Source: Flavilitoribacter nigricans DSM 23189 = NBRC 102662 (GTDB lineage Bacteria; Bacteroidota; Bacteroidia; Chitinophagales; Saprospiraceae). From it: DNA of 64,000 nucleotides. The notes under the pieces were generated by a model, which was not told where the DNA came from, searched no databases, and saw only the letters and a program-made list of their open reading frames with translations. The stretch is from assembly GCF_002646595.1 (NCBI RefSeq), contig NZ_PDUD01000001.1:434001-498000 (forward strand), read 5' to 3'. How positions within the stretch are numbered: the stretch's first letter is position 1; the number at the start of each line of letters is the position of its first letter. Positions 37,070 to 46,521 of this stretch are shown here, one piece after another. Both the position numbers and the translations under genes were made by a program.

Positions 37070-38056
37070 ATGTCTTCAAGAAGAACATTCTTAAAAAAAC
37101 TGGGAAAAGGGGCAGCGGTCTCTTCACTGGCACTTTCCCAGTCACCGGCCCTGGCGGCCGGTATATTTTCCGGTTCATCCGGAGCACTTAAAAACATTCG
37201 TATCGGGATTATCGGAGCGGAAAATTCCCATACCCGGGGATTTGGCAAGATGTTTAATATCGATAAATTGTTTCCCGGAGTGGAAGTGAAATACGTTTGG
37301 GGGGAAACCGAGGAATTTGCCAAGGACGCCATGGAACGGGGCGGTATCCCCAACATGGTCAAAGATCCGAAGGAAATGATGGGAAAAATCGATGCCCTGA
37401 TCGTCGACCACCGGCACGCAAAATACCACCTGGAAGCCGCGGAGCCCTTTGTGAAAGCGGGTATACCGACCTTTGTGGATAAACCTTTCTGCTATCGACT
37501 GGAAAAAGGGGTCAAGTTCCTGGAAATGGCCCGCAAGGCCGGCACTCCGGTAACTTCCTACAGTTCCATCGCCCACAGTGAAGGCACGCTGGATATGCGG
37601 GAGCAACTGCAGGAATTGGGAGAGATCAATCAGATCATCCGGTCCGGTCCGGTAGAACTGGATTCAAAGTACGGAGGGGTTTTCTTTTACGGAGTACACA
37701 TTGTCCAGCCCCTATTGTATCTATTTGATCAAAAAGTAGAAAAAGTACGGATCACCCAGAACGGTCAGAACAGTGGAGCCAATCTGGTTTTTGACAACGG
37801 TATGATGGCCAGTCTCGTATTTACCACCAAAAAATACGGTTGGCAGACTTTCGTAGAAACGGAAGACGGGCTCGTTGAGCTCACTCCCCGAAAAGAGGAA
37901 GCCAAACCGGCCAAGAACTACGTAGACATGGTCGAAATGTTCCGCACCGGTACGGAGCCGCGCAGCCACGAAAGCATTCTGGAAGGGGTGGCCGTCCTGG
38001 AAGCTCTCGAACGATCGGTTAAATCCGGCAAATGGGAAAAAGTGGAGCAGGTCTGA
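37070..38056 (+). CDS. Exported Gfo/Idh/MocA-family oxidoreductase, second copy
   Basis: A 328-residue protein with a Tat-like leader (SSRRTFLKKLGKGAAV) and signal end near ALAAG. Rossmann start IRIGIIGAENSHTRG; the EKP signature appears as DKPFCYRLEKG. It is shorter and only distantly similar to its upstream neighbour, so the two are different subfamilies rather than a recent duplication. The 34-base gap implies one transcript. A strong terminator follows. The substrate is probably a sugar or sugar acid, by family. Confidence 0.87.
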   Translation: MSSRRTFLKKLGKGAAVSSLALSQSPALAAGIFSGSSGALKNIRIGIIGAENSHTRGFGKMFNIDKLFPGVEVKYVWGETEEFAKDAMERGGIPNMVKDPKEMMGKIDALIVDHRHAKYHLEAAEPFVKAGIPTFVDKPFCYRLEKGVKFLEMARKAGTPVTSYSSIAHSEGTLDMREQLQELGEINQIIRSGPVELDSKYGGVFFYGVHIVQPLLYLFDQKVEKVRITQNGQNSGANLVFDNGMMASLVFTTKKYGWQTFVETEDGLVELTPRKEEAKPAKNYVDMVEMFRTGTEPRSHESILEGVAVLEALERSVKSGKWEKVEQV

Positions 38057-38088
38057 TCTGCCCCAATAACGATCCGGTGGCCGGAACA

Positions 38089-38130
38089 GGGCCGCTAAGC
38101 GCATTTAAAACTTAGCGGCCCTTTATATTT
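38089..38130 (+). terminator. Intrinsic terminator
   Basis: An 11-base perfect stem (38089-38099 with 38111-38121) followed by a T-rich run ends the two-gene Gfo/Idh/MocA operon. Confidence 0.85.
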
Positions 38131-38292
38131 ATCGCCGAATAGAAGTGTAACTTAGCCCCTAACCTGTTCAAAAACTAGCTGCCATTGGACACCATTGACA
38201 GGTCGAACGGGACACCCTCCGAATAGCATGATCCATTTAAAAATAGTGTTCGCAGTCTGCGTTCACCCCACGAAATAACTATTAACATCCTT

Positions 38293-40857
38293 ATGCGTAA
38301 TCTAAAAGCATTACTTACCGCTTTATTCTTAATTACCGGTTTATTACTCACCGCACAAGTCCGGTATCAGGATGACGTTCTCTACCTGAAAAACGACGTA
38401 TTTGAAAAGCAAATCCGGATCGGAGAAAAGGGTAACGGTCCGATCCAGGTTCAGGCAATACTGGATCAAAACGGCAATAATGTACTGAGCAGCAGTACGG
38501 AAAGCCCGCTTTTTGAGTTCATCATCGATAAAATGCTGATCACGGCGCTGGCTCCGCTCTGGCGTTACGAAGGTTACGAGACCCGGGCCATGGGAAATGG
38601 CGGTACGGAGGTAGTCATTTCGATCCTGGGGATGCGCAATCCGGTGAAAGGCCTGCAACTTAAACTATACCAACAACTATTTCCCGGCTCCACGCTGGTT
38701 CGGGAAAAGCTGGAGATCCATGCCGAAGAAAACAAAACGTTCCCGCTGAGTAAATGGGCCGATCAGATCCATTTCGTTTTCCCCCAGTACGATATTGCGA
38801 GTAGCAATACCCGCCGGTCTACTGAGATCCGCATCGCCTCCTGGGCGGCGGATCTGTTGGAGGTGGACACTAAGGCCACTTACGATGATCGCTTTCCCGA
38901 TGGCTTCAACGATCATAACCTGGCCATGAACCACATGTACCATCCCAAAGTGATAGAGCGTCAGCTAATGCCGGATACCGTCACAATCGCAAAAGGCCCA
39001 ATCCATCTGCTGCGATCGGATCAATTACTTTGGGTCAGCACCTACGAACACGCCTCCCAGGATGATCTGAGCGGATTGTTCAAACAAAATGGCGTAGAAG
39101 ACGGCGGGGTGATCCGCGACGCAGCCCAGGGCACCAAAGGGGTATTTAATTTTCCGATCTCCGCCAATGATTTTCACTTTCTGGGAATTTCGCAGGAAGT
39201 ACAGCCCGACGGTACCCGCCTGGGAGTCCGCGCCCTCCGGGGAGCCTATCTGGACGGAGAGATCATCGACGAGGAACATCCCTACGCTTCAGTCTGGACG
39301 GCAAGTGGTTTTAGCCGGGATACCGCAACCGTAGCCGCCCAGCGGTTGATTCACGATTACCTCTGGAAGTGGATCTGTGAAAAACCGGCTTCCCGCCAGC
39401 CGGAATTCTACTACAATACATGGGGCATGCAGCGCCGCCTGAACGGACAGGGACAGGAACTTCGCGGTGTACTGACCGAGCAAAAGCTGATCGAAGAGAT
39501 CCGCCGGGCCGCCGAACTGAACGTGGACATTTTCGTCCTCGACGACGGCTGGGAACAAAACCAGGGTGACTGGACGCCCCATAAGCAACGTCTTCCCCGG
39601 GGACTGGCACCGATCAAAAGTGAATTGGATAAACACGGCATTAAGATGGGCCTCTGGTTCTCGCCCATGGGCATCGATAAGACCACAGCGCGCTACCAGG
39701 CCCATCCGGAATGGGTGATCCGCGACTCGGAAGGCCAACCGATCGGCGCCCAGTGGGACCATCCGGCCTTTGATTTTGTTTCCGGCTTTTACGACCTGTT
39801 CATCGAAGACTGTAAAAAGCTGATCGACGCGGGCGCCCGCTTTTTCAAATGGGATGCTATTAATACCTTTTACAGTGTGCTGCCCGATCTACAGCACGGC
39901 TCCAAAGAATACACCAAAGAGGAGATTCGCGCCCGTTACGAGTACCTGTTACCCATTTACGTCACCCGCGCCATGCAGGAATTGACGGATTATGAGCCCG
40001 AGTTGATCATCGAGATCGACCTCACGGAAGCCCGCCGGGTGATGAACGGCCTGGCTCCACTGAGTCAGGGTAAGGTATTCTGGATGAATAACGGCGCCAG
40101 CGGCTATAACGACTATTCCGTCTACCGGGCCAAATCCATGCGCAGCATTCCCAATCAATACGCCGGGATCATTCCGCTGGAACTGTTTACCTACGCCAAT
40201 TATCCGCATGATCACCGCTTCTCCCGCCGGTACAACGTCAACACCTCCCTGATCACCGGACACGGATTCTGGGGGGCACTGGAAGAACTCCAGGAAGAAG
40301 AAAGAAAGATGATCGGAAAAATGGTCACTAAAAGCAAACAGGTACTCCCTTATCTCCCGGAGGTGATCCCGCAGGTGATCGGGCGGGTCGGCGGCTCCCC
40401 GGAGATCTACACCTTAATGAATACCGAAGCCGGCGCCGGGCAGGTGATCGCCTTCAGCGGCCAGGCCATGAACTATACCCACGAAATTGAAGTAGAACCG
40501 GAAAAGGTATTGGGCGTCATGAATCACGCCTACCAAATAGCGGATAATAAATTGCACCTGAATTTTCAGTTTCCCATGCCGGACGCTACCCGCGAAGCAT
40601 TCATCATTCCGAATGATGGAACCGGCATCCGCATCACCCGTTCGAACGTTTGGATGGATGAAGTTAAGATCTTTCGGGGGACCGTGACCATCACCTGCGG
40701 TGCCGACGGCGAACTGGAGATCTATTGGCCGAAAGATCAGGGATCACCGCAAATCGGAAGCTATTCCGGGGTTGATATCCAAATGGAGGAGCTGACGGAT
40801 CATTACCGGATTCTGATCCAGGGGAAAACTAAGGGGCAGCGGTTGTTGGTGCGGTAG
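38293..40857 (+). CDS. Secreted GH36-like (clan GH-D) glycoside hydrolase
   Basis: An 854-residue secreted enzyme with signal peptide MRNLKALLTALFLITGLLLTAQ. A large N-terminal beta-supersandwich (about 25-360) precedes a TIM barrel with the clan D landmarks VFVLDDGW-type strand (Asp417-Asp418) and nucleophile Asp521 in FFKWDAINTF, followed by LIIEIDLTEARR where the acid/base region is expected. A C-terminal beta domain ends the protein. GH36 and relatives cleave alpha-galactosides or alpha-N-acetylgalactosaminides; the divergent acid/base loop makes the specificity uncertain. It sits alone between two terminators. Confidence 0.8.
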   Translation: MRNLKALLTALFLITGLLLTAQVRYQDDVLYLKNDVFEKQIRIGEKGNGPIQVQAILDQNGNNVLSSSTESPLFEFIIDKMLITALAPLWRYEGYETRAMGNGGTEVVISILGMRNPVKGLQLKLYQQLFPGSTLVREKLEIHAEENKTFPLSKWADQIHFVFPQYDIASSNTRRSTEIRIASWAADLLEVDTKATYDDRFPDGFNDHNLAMNHMYHPKVIERQLMPDTVTIAKGPIHLLRSDQLLWVSTYEHASQDDLSGLFKQNGVEDGGVIRDAAQGTKGVFNFPISANDFHFLGISQEVQPDGTRLGVRALRGAYLDGEIIDEEHPYASVWTASGFSRDTATVAAQRLIHDYLWKWICEKPASRQPEFYYNTWGMQRRLNGQGQELRGVLTEQKLIEEIRRAAELNVDIFVLDDGWEQNQGDWTPHKQRLPRGLAPIKSELDKHGIKMGLWFSPMGIDKTTARYQAHPEWVIRDSEGQPIGAQWDHPAFDFVSGFYDLFIEDCKKLIDAGARFFKWDAINTFYSVLPDLQHGSKEYTKEEIRARYEYLLPIYVTRAMQELTDYEPELIIEIDLTEARRVMNGLAPLSQGKVFWMNNGASGYNDYSVYRAKSMRSIPNQYAGIIPLELFTYANYPHDHRFSRRYNVNTSLITGHGFWGALEELQEEERKMIGKMVTKSKQVLPYLPEVIPQVIGRVGGSPEIYTLMNTEAGAGQVIAFSGQAMNYTHEIEVEPEKVLGVMNHAYQIADNKLHLNFQFPMPDATREAFIIPNDGTGIRITRSNVWMDEVKIFRGTVTITCGADGELEIYWPKDQGSPQIGSYSGVDIQMEELTDHYRILIQGKTKGQRLLVR

Positions 40858-40870
40858 GATGGGGAAGTCC

Positions 40871-40925
40871 GGATGGGGAGATGGGGTGACGGGGAGATGG
40901 GGTGAAAGCCTTCGCCCCATCTCCA
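40871..40925. terminator. G-rich direct repeat plus hairpin terminator
   Basis: GGGGAGATGGGGTGA occurs twice in tandem (40876-40905) and its second copy pairs with CCCCATCTCC (40915-40924) through a 10-base stem (40893-40902). It lies between the convergent GH36-like and amidohydrolase genes and can terminate both. Confidence 0.6.
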
Positions 40926-40947
40926 TTACAACGTAAAAATTCTCCTC

Positions 40948-41952
40948 TCACTCAAACCGACTCGCATCCAAATTAAAAAACCGCACCGCATTATTAAAAA
41001 AGATGTCTCGTTTCTGATCCTCGGAGAGGTAGTTGGCACTTTCGATAACGCCGATGGAAGTTTCCAGCAATTTGGGCCAGATCATCAGATCGGTACCGTA
41101 GAGGATGCGTTTACTGAATCCGGCCTGAACGAGTCTTTTGAGATAAGCGTGGATCTCTTCGAGTGGATAACTCCAGATGAAACCGGCCAGATCTACATAC
41201 ACGTAAGCATTGGCGCCCATGAGTGCGATCATTTCATCGATCATCGGGTAGCCAGCGTGCATCACCCAGATCTTTAATTTGGGATGCCGGGCCAGCATGT
41301 CCTCCAGCAGGAAGGGGCGACCGAGCGACGCCCGGTATTTGGGATTATTGATATTGATCATACCGTTGCCGCCGGTACCCATGTGGATCCCTACGGGGAT
41401 ACCGAGTTTTTCCGCTACCCCGAAATAGGCATCCAGGGACAGATCGCTGGGCGACATTCCCTGGTACTGGGGAGCTACTTCTCCCATCACTTTATAAAAT
41501 CCATTGGAAAGGGAATCCTCAAAAGCGGCGATGGTCATTTCTTCGGCGTTACTGATCGCCAGGGAAGGAATGATCCGGTCCGGAGCGGCATTGTACCAGT
41601 TGTGCAGGATCTCCGCGTCTCCGCTGGCGACCATGATCACATTCAGCGCTTCGGCCTTTTCCAGCAGGATCCGTTGCATTTCCTCGTCCGAAGTGGCGGC
41701 TTTCAGTGGGTCAACACAATTGGCATTGGCGAAGGGCGGAGCCGGTTCGTTGGGATCCGCACCCGGCATATCCTTGAGGAACCACGGACATAGATCTCCC
41801 GTAAAATTCGGATTGAGTTTCATCGCATGTACGTGGACATCGATAATGGGTGGTCGTTTCGGTGTATCCTGGGCGGATAGCGTGCCGTTCTGTAAAACCA
41901 ACAGGGATAGCAGGACCGCAAAACGGGTCATTGAAGTTCTTTTTTGTTCCAT
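40948..41952 (-). CDS. Exported amidohydrolase-family protein
   Basis: About 334 residues. I place the start at 41952 (MEQKRTSMTRFAVLLSLL), which gives a signal peptide ending at LSAQ; 41931 (MTRFAVLL) is also possible, and an upstream Met at 42030 would be too long. The Amidohydro_2 fold shows IIDVHVHAM (metal His pair), GIHMGTG, WVMHAGYP and LYGTDLM (metal Asp), which match the decarboxylase/hydratase group containing ACMSD, LigY and LigJ. Those relatives are cytoplasmic, so the export signal is unusual. It is divergent, 120 bases apart, from a hydratase-like lipoprotein. Confidence 0.85.
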   Translation of the reverse strand: MEQKRTSMTRFAVLLSLLVLQNGTLSAQDTPKRPPIIDVHVHAMKLNPNFTGDLCPWFLKDMPGADPNEPAPPFANANCVDPLKAATSDEEMQRILLEKAEALNVIMVASGDAEILHNWYNAAPDRIIPSLAISNAEEMTIAAFEDSLSNGFYKVMGEVAPQYQGMSPSDLSLDAYFGVAEKLGIPVGIHMGTGGNGMININNPKYRASLGRPFLLEDMLARHPKLKIWVMHAGYPMIDEMIALMGANAYVYVDLAGFIWSYPLEEIHAYLKRLVQAGFSKRILYGTDLMIWPKLLETSIGVIESANYLSEDQKRDIFFNNAVRFFNLDASRFE

Positions 41953-42072
41953 AAGCATTGAAGTAAGCGATAGATTATACCAGCCAATATAGGGAATACT
42001 TCGCTTCTGCAAAACCAACGCTATTTTCATCCATTAATGCTTATATTGGCTTCCACAAGTAAAACACCATCG

Positions 42073-42954
42073 ATGAAAACCCATACCTACCTATTGCTGA
42101 TCCTGGGCCTTTGCCTGGGATTCTTGGCCTGCCAATCTTCGGAAACAACAGATACCGAAGTGGAAGAGGCCACCTTAACCACCGATCAGCTGGCGGACTC
42201 CATCCGTTACTTCCGGCAAAATTTTGAGCAAACCGATTTCCTTTCCCGTCGGGTACACGATCTCGAACGGCAGCAGTCCTTCGATATCCAGTTAAAAATG
42301 CTGGAGCAGGAACTGGCCGCCGGAGCCAAGGTGGTCGGCTGGAAAATGGGCGGTACCGCCACACCGGATTCAGCCGCTTTCGATCCCGTTTTCGGTTACA
42401 TCCTGGATCGCTATCTGGTGCCTACGGATAGTATAGTCGACAGTGATCACTTTCCCGGTGGCTCCATGCTGGTGGAAGGAGAGATCGGCTTTATCATCAA
42501 GAATGACCTCAAGGAAGGTGTAGCGAGCAAAGAAGCCCTGATGGATCAGATCGACCAGGTGATCGGCGCTGTGGAATTCGCCCAGAGCACCGCAATTCCC
42601 GCCGGGGAAGGTCCGCTGAACCTGAATTACGTGATCGCAACCGGTATGGGTCAGGTGGGTACACTGCCCGGCACGGTACAGGTAGCGCCCGGGGATTTTG
42701 ACTTCGACGCCGAAACCGTCCGCTGTTACGTCAACGACGAGTTGGCTGCCGAAGGCTCTTCCGCCAATATTTTCGGCAATCCGCTCAATGCGCTTTACGA
42801 ACTGGCCAATCTGCTCCCTACCCAGGGACAGTACCTCAAAGCCGGCGATATCGTCATTACCGGTTCTACCTACCAGAATCCTTCGATTGACGGCCCGGCC
42901 GATGTACGCCTGGAATTTTCCACACTCGGAACGATCAATTTTAAAAGTAAATAG
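42073..42954 (+). CDS. 2-oxopent-4-enoate hydratase-like lipoprotein
   Basis: A 293-residue lipoprotein; the start at 42073 (MKTHTYLLLILGLCLGFLAC) opens a lipoprotein signal with Cys20. The mature part aligns with the 2-hydroxypenta-2,4-dienoate hydratase/fumarylacetoacetase fold: GWKMGGTATP, MLVEGEIGFII with metal-type Glu residues, GAVEFAQS and GNPLNALYELANLL followed by LKAGDIVITGS. That family normally works in the cytoplasm on meta-cleavage products or ketoacids. A membrane-anchored periplasmic or outer-membrane version is unusual. It is divergent from the exported amidohydrolase, which belongs to another meta-cleavage superfamily. Confidence 0.85.
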   Translation: MKTHTYLLLILGLCLGFLACQSSETTDTEVEEATLTTDQLADSIRYFRQNFEQTDFLSRRVHDLERQQSFDIQLKMLEQELAAGAKVVGWKMGGTATPDSAAFDPVFGYILDRYLVPTDSIVDSDHFPGGSMLVEGEIGFIIKNDLKEGVASKEALMDQIDQVIGAVEFAQSTAIPAGEGPLNLNYVIATGMGQVGTLPGTVQVAPGDFDFDAETVRCYVNDELAAEGSSANIFGNPLNALYELANLLPTQGQYLKAGDIVITGSTYQNPSIDGPADVRLEFSTLGTINFKSK

Positions 42955-43066
42955 GCAGATCGAATGCGGCTAGAAATGTCGCTATTGGATCAGCGTGCGA
43001 GCAGACTGGTTTATTGGATTGCCCGATTTTTCCTAACTTATTTGCCTGTCAAAAGCCAAAACAACC

Positions 43067-44752
43067 ATGCAAACCTTTCCCAAAGCCGTTTTCCGATCGT
43101 TGCTTCTTGGGCTCATTGCCTTATCCTTTGCTCCGCTTGCGCTGGCCCAACCGGCCCCGGAAGATCTGGAAGCGAAAGTAGATGAACTGATCGGGATCCC
43201 GGCCGACGACTACCGTCCGGGTTCGGCCGTATTGGTGGTAAAAGACGGGGAGGTCCTGCTGAACAAAGGCTACGGACTGGCCAATCTTCCCCACCGGGTG
43301 CCGGTTACGCCCACTACGGTCTTCGATCTGGCCTCCGTTTCCAAACAATTTGCCGGTTTTGCCATCGCAAAATTAGTTGTGGACGGGCAGATCGATCTGA
43401 AGGATGATATCCGCAAATACATTCCGGAATTGCCGGATTTCGGATCGACCATTACGATCGATCATCTCGTACACCATACTAGTGGGGTTCGGGACTGGAC
43501 CAATACTCTCCATCTGGCCGGCTGGAGCTTCGACGACGTGATCTCCTTTGAACAGATCCTGAATATGGCCTACCGGCAGGAAAAGCTGAACTTTACGCCC
43601 GGAGCGGAATACAGCTATTCCAATACCGGTTATAATCTGTTGGCGGAACTGGTCCAGCGGGTCAGTGGCCTGAGCTTTCGGGAATGGACGGATCAACACA
43701 TTTTCCAACCGCTGGGCATGACCGACACCCGCTTTCTCGACGATCATACCGAAGTCGTTCCCCGTCGTGCAAGTGGATATTACCGGGCACAGGACGGCAA
43801 CTACCATGCATCTCCCAACAACCTGATGGCACTGGGTTCCAGCTCTCTTTTTTCCACCACTACCGACCTGGCGTACTGGGTCATGCATCTCGCCAATCCC
43901 AAGCCGGAAATGAAAGCGATCGTGGAGCGGATGATGCAAACCAGTCCGCTCAACGACGGCAAACCGAACAATTACGCCTTTGGCTTAAGCGTGGGTAGTT
44001 TCCGGACTACACCCTCCGTAAACCATTCCGGAAGCTGGGCCTCTTTCCGAACGTATCTGCTGGTATTACCGGAAGAAAACCTCTCGGTGGTGGTACTCAA
44101 TAATTACTCCAGCAATCCCGGAGCAACTGCCCGGACCATTGCCTCCTGGTTTGTGGAAGCTCCGGAAGAAACGCCGGAGGAAGAAAAAGCGGTTTTACCC
44201 GATCCTCCCCAGCTATCGGCAGCGGACCTAGACCGGTATACCGGAACTTACCGTCTCGGTCCCGGCTGGTACGTAACGCTTACCCGGCAAGGGAAGCAAT
44301 TATGGACCCAAGCGACCAATGAGTCCAATTTTCCGATGACGTTACTGGCTAAGGACTTGTTTCGGATCGATGCCTATTCCGGACGAACGATGGAGTTTTT
44401 CGCCGGTGCGGAAGGGAAGATCATTCACCTGGTCTATTCCGGTATGGAATGTCCGAAAATGGAGCAGCCACTGGGGGCGGAGGATAAAGCACTGGACGAA
44501 TACACCGGCCGCTACGTCAGTCGGGAACTGCTTACGGAATACGAAGTCATGCTCGATGGCGATCAGCTCAAACTCCGGCACCACCGTCTCGGTGAGCTGG
44601 GGTTAAGCCCGGCCTACGGGGATGATTTTGTCGGTTCTCAGTGGTTCATCAGCTCGGTTGAGTTTTATCGCGATGAGGATGGTACAGTGCAGGGATTCCG
44701 GGTGACCAGTGGGCGGGCCCGTCTGCAGGATTTCCGGAAAACCTCCCGATAA
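43067..44752 (+). CDS. Secreted beta-lactamase-family serine hydrolase with C-terminal extension
   Basis: A 561-residue exported protein with signal peptide ending at PLALAQ (about residue 28). The class C/DD-peptidase motifs are Ser90-Val-Ser-Lys93 (LASVSKQF), YSN (EYSYSNTGYN) and HSG (NHSGSWASF). The catalytic domain ends near residue 365; the remaining 195 residues contain two lipocalin-like repeats (DRYTGTYRLGPGWYVTLTR and DEYTGRYVSRELLTEYEV), as in many Bacteroidota homologues. It is likely a peptidase or esterase acting on cell-wall or D-amino-acid peptides. The start is set by the signal peptide. Confidence 0.88.
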   Translation: MQTFPKAVFRSLLLGLIALSFAPLALAQPAPEDLEAKVDELIGIPADDYRPGSAVLVVKDGEVLLNKGYGLANLPHRVPVTPTTVFDLASVSKQFAGFAIAKLVVDGQIDLKDDIRKYIPELPDFGSTITIDHLVHHTSGVRDWTNTLHLAGWSFDDVISFEQILNMAYRQEKLNFTPGAEYSYSNTGYNLLAELVQRVSGLSFREWTDQHIFQPLGMTDTRFLDDHTEVVPRRASGYYRAQDGNYHASPNNLMALGSSSLFSTTTDLAYWVMHLANPKPEMKAIVERMMQTSPLNDGKPNNYAFGLSVGSFRTTPSVNHSGSWASFRTYLLVLPEENLSVVVLNNYSSNPGATARTIASWFVEAPEETPEEEKAVLPDPPQLSAADLDRYTGTYRLGPGWYVTLTRQGKQLWTQATNESNFPMTLLAKDLFRIDAYSGRTMEFFAGAEGKIIHLVYSGMECPKMEQPLGAEDKALDEYTGRYVSRELLTEYEVMLDGDQLKLRHHRLGELGLSPAYGDDFVGSQWFISSVEFYRDEDGTVQGFRVTSGRARLQDFRKTSR

Positions 44753-44774
44753 GCTACCCCGGCTCCAATTGGCG

Positions 44775-44794
44775 CCGGTTTCTGCTCAAACCGG
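44775..44794 (+). terminator. Weak hairpin after the serine hydrolase
   Basis: CCGGTTT at 44775-44781 pairs with AAACCGG at 44788-44794 (7 bases). An A/T-rich stretch follows. Possible terminator before the serine dehydratase gene. Confidence 0.3.
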
Positions 44795-44851
44795 AATTAT
44801 TGACTATATTAGTTGTGTCACTACCGACCACTCCATAAAATTTCCACTGAT

Positions 44852-46462
44852 ATGAAAGTCTATCCAAGTATCTTCAATGATGTTCTGGGTCCCGTGATGC
44901 GGGGACCGTCCAGTTCCCACTGTGCCGCTGCGCTACGTATCGGGCGCATATGCCGGGACCTGATGGACGGACGGATCGATCAGGTCCTGATCTACTTTGA
45001 TCCAAACGGTTCTCTGGCAACCACGCATAAAAGCCAGGGTTCCGACATGGGGCTTTTTGGGGGATTACTTGGCTGGGAGGCGGATGACGAACGCCTGCCC
45101 GACTACGAACGCGCCATCGCCGAAGCGGGAATTGATATCCGGATCCATATCGAAGATATTGGGGCGGACCATCCGAATACCTATAAGATCAGCCTTTTCA
45201 ATGACGATGGAATGCGGGAACTAACCGCTAATTCTACCGGTGGCGGTATGATTGAGGTGATTGAGATTGACGGGGCACCGGTAAGGATGGATGGCGATTA
45301 TTTTGAAACGCTGGTCTATGTCGATCAGCCGGAAAAAGTACAGGCCTACCTGCAGGCCAGTGTGGATTTCGACGATATCGTGGTACACCGCGGCCGACAG
45401 CATTTTATCCAGATCAAATCACAGGCATTTTTACCGGATGAGATCCTGGCTGAATTACACGCCATGGAAACGGTGCTTTTTATCAAACAAATCGCACCGG
45501 TACTGCCCGTCATGTCGCGCAATGATCTGGAAGTTCCCTTTATCACCTGTGAAGAAATGCTGGCCTACAACGAGGATAAAAATCTTTCACTTTGGGAACT
45601 GGGCCTACAGTACGAAAGTGCCCGCGGTAATATTTCCACGGAAGAAGTCTACCGTCGCATGCAGGACCTGGTGCGGATCATGAGCAATTCCATCGGGCAG
45701 GGACTCAAAGGTACCGAATACGAAGACCGGATACTGGGCAGCCAGTCGACCAATTTCCAGAAGCAGCTCGATCAGAATAAACTGATCCACGGCGATGTGC
45801 TCAATCGCATCATTCTCTTTGTCAGCGCTATGATGGAAGTAAAAAGTTCAATGGGAGTGATCGTTGCGGCGCCAACCGCCGGATCCTGCGGTGCACTGCC
45901 CGGAGCGGTACTCGGAGCCGCTTCCGCCATGGAGCTTTCCGAAGACGAGACCGTTAAGGCGATGCTGGCCGCGGGCATGATCGGCATTTTCATTTCCGCC
46001 CATGCCACTTTTGCGGCGGAGGTCGGTGGCTGCCAGGCAGAGTGCGGTTCCGGTTCGGGAATGGCCGCAGCCGGTTTGGTCGGTATGGCGGGCGGCGATC
46101 TGAAGCAGTCGCTCTCGGCGGCTTCCATGGCCCTGCAAAATTCTCTGGGGATGATCTGCGATCCGATCGCTAACCGGGTGGAAGCCCCCTGTCTCGGACG
46201 CAATATCATGGCCGCAACCAACGCCCTCTCCTGTGCCAATATGGCCCTGGCCGATTACGACCATCTCATTCCGATCGATGAGGTGATCGAAACGATGGAC
46301 CAGGTCGGAAAAAGCATTGCCAACGAATTGAGATGTACAGCCCTCGGCGGTTTGTCGATTACTAAAACCTCCAAAGCCATCGAAGCCCGACTCAATGCCC
46401 AATCGGGCACTCCGGAACCGGAAACACTGGAGGAGACCCGTCGGCGCTTCAAGATCTGCTAA
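44852..46462 (+). CDS. sdaA: L-serine ammonia-lyase, iron-sulfur type, single chain
   Basis: A 536-residue cytoplasmic enzyme; the start at 44852 (MKVYPSIFNDVLGPVMRGPS) fits the family N-terminus. The N-terminal beta domain carries the GPSSSH motif and the C-terminal alpha domain the Fe-S site: Cys346 (TAGSCGALPG), Cys394 and Cys398 (GCQAECGSG) and Cys447 (VEAPCLG). It converts L-serine to pyruvate and ammonia using an oxygen-sensitive 4Fe-4S cluster. Beta and alpha parts are fused, as in E. coli SdaA, but the protein is longer (536 against about 455 residues). It is followed by a rhamnosidase gene 59 bases on. Confidence 0.93.
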   Translation: MKVYPSIFNDVLGPVMRGPSSSHCAAALRIGRICRDLMDGRIDQVLIYFDPNGSLATTHKSQGSDMGLFGGLLGWEADDERLPDYERAIAEAGIDIRIHIEDIGADHPNTYKISLFNDDGMRELTANSTGGGMIEVIEIDGAPVRMDGDYFETLVYVDQPEKVQAYLQASVDFDDIVVHRGRQHFIQIKSQAFLPDEILAELHAMETVLFIKQIAPVLPVMSRNDLEVPFITCEEMLAYNEDKNLSLWELGLQYESARGNISTEEVYRRMQDLVRIMSNSIGQGLKGTEYEDRILGSQSTNFQKQLDQNKLIHGDVLNRIILFVSAMMEVKSSMGVIVAAPTAGSCGALPGAVLGAASAMELSEDETVKAMLAAGMIGIFISAHATFAAEVGGCQAECGSGSGMAAAGLVGMAGGDLKQSLSAASMALQNSLGMICDPIANRVEAPCLGRNIMAATNALSCANMALADYDHLIPIDEVIETMDQVGKSIANELRCTALGGLSITKTSKAIEARLNAQSGTPEPETLEETRRRFKIC

Positions 46463-46521
46463 CACCCAGACTATTTGTTCGCACCATTAAAACTGGCTGC
46501 CCACGCAGCCCCGATCCACTT

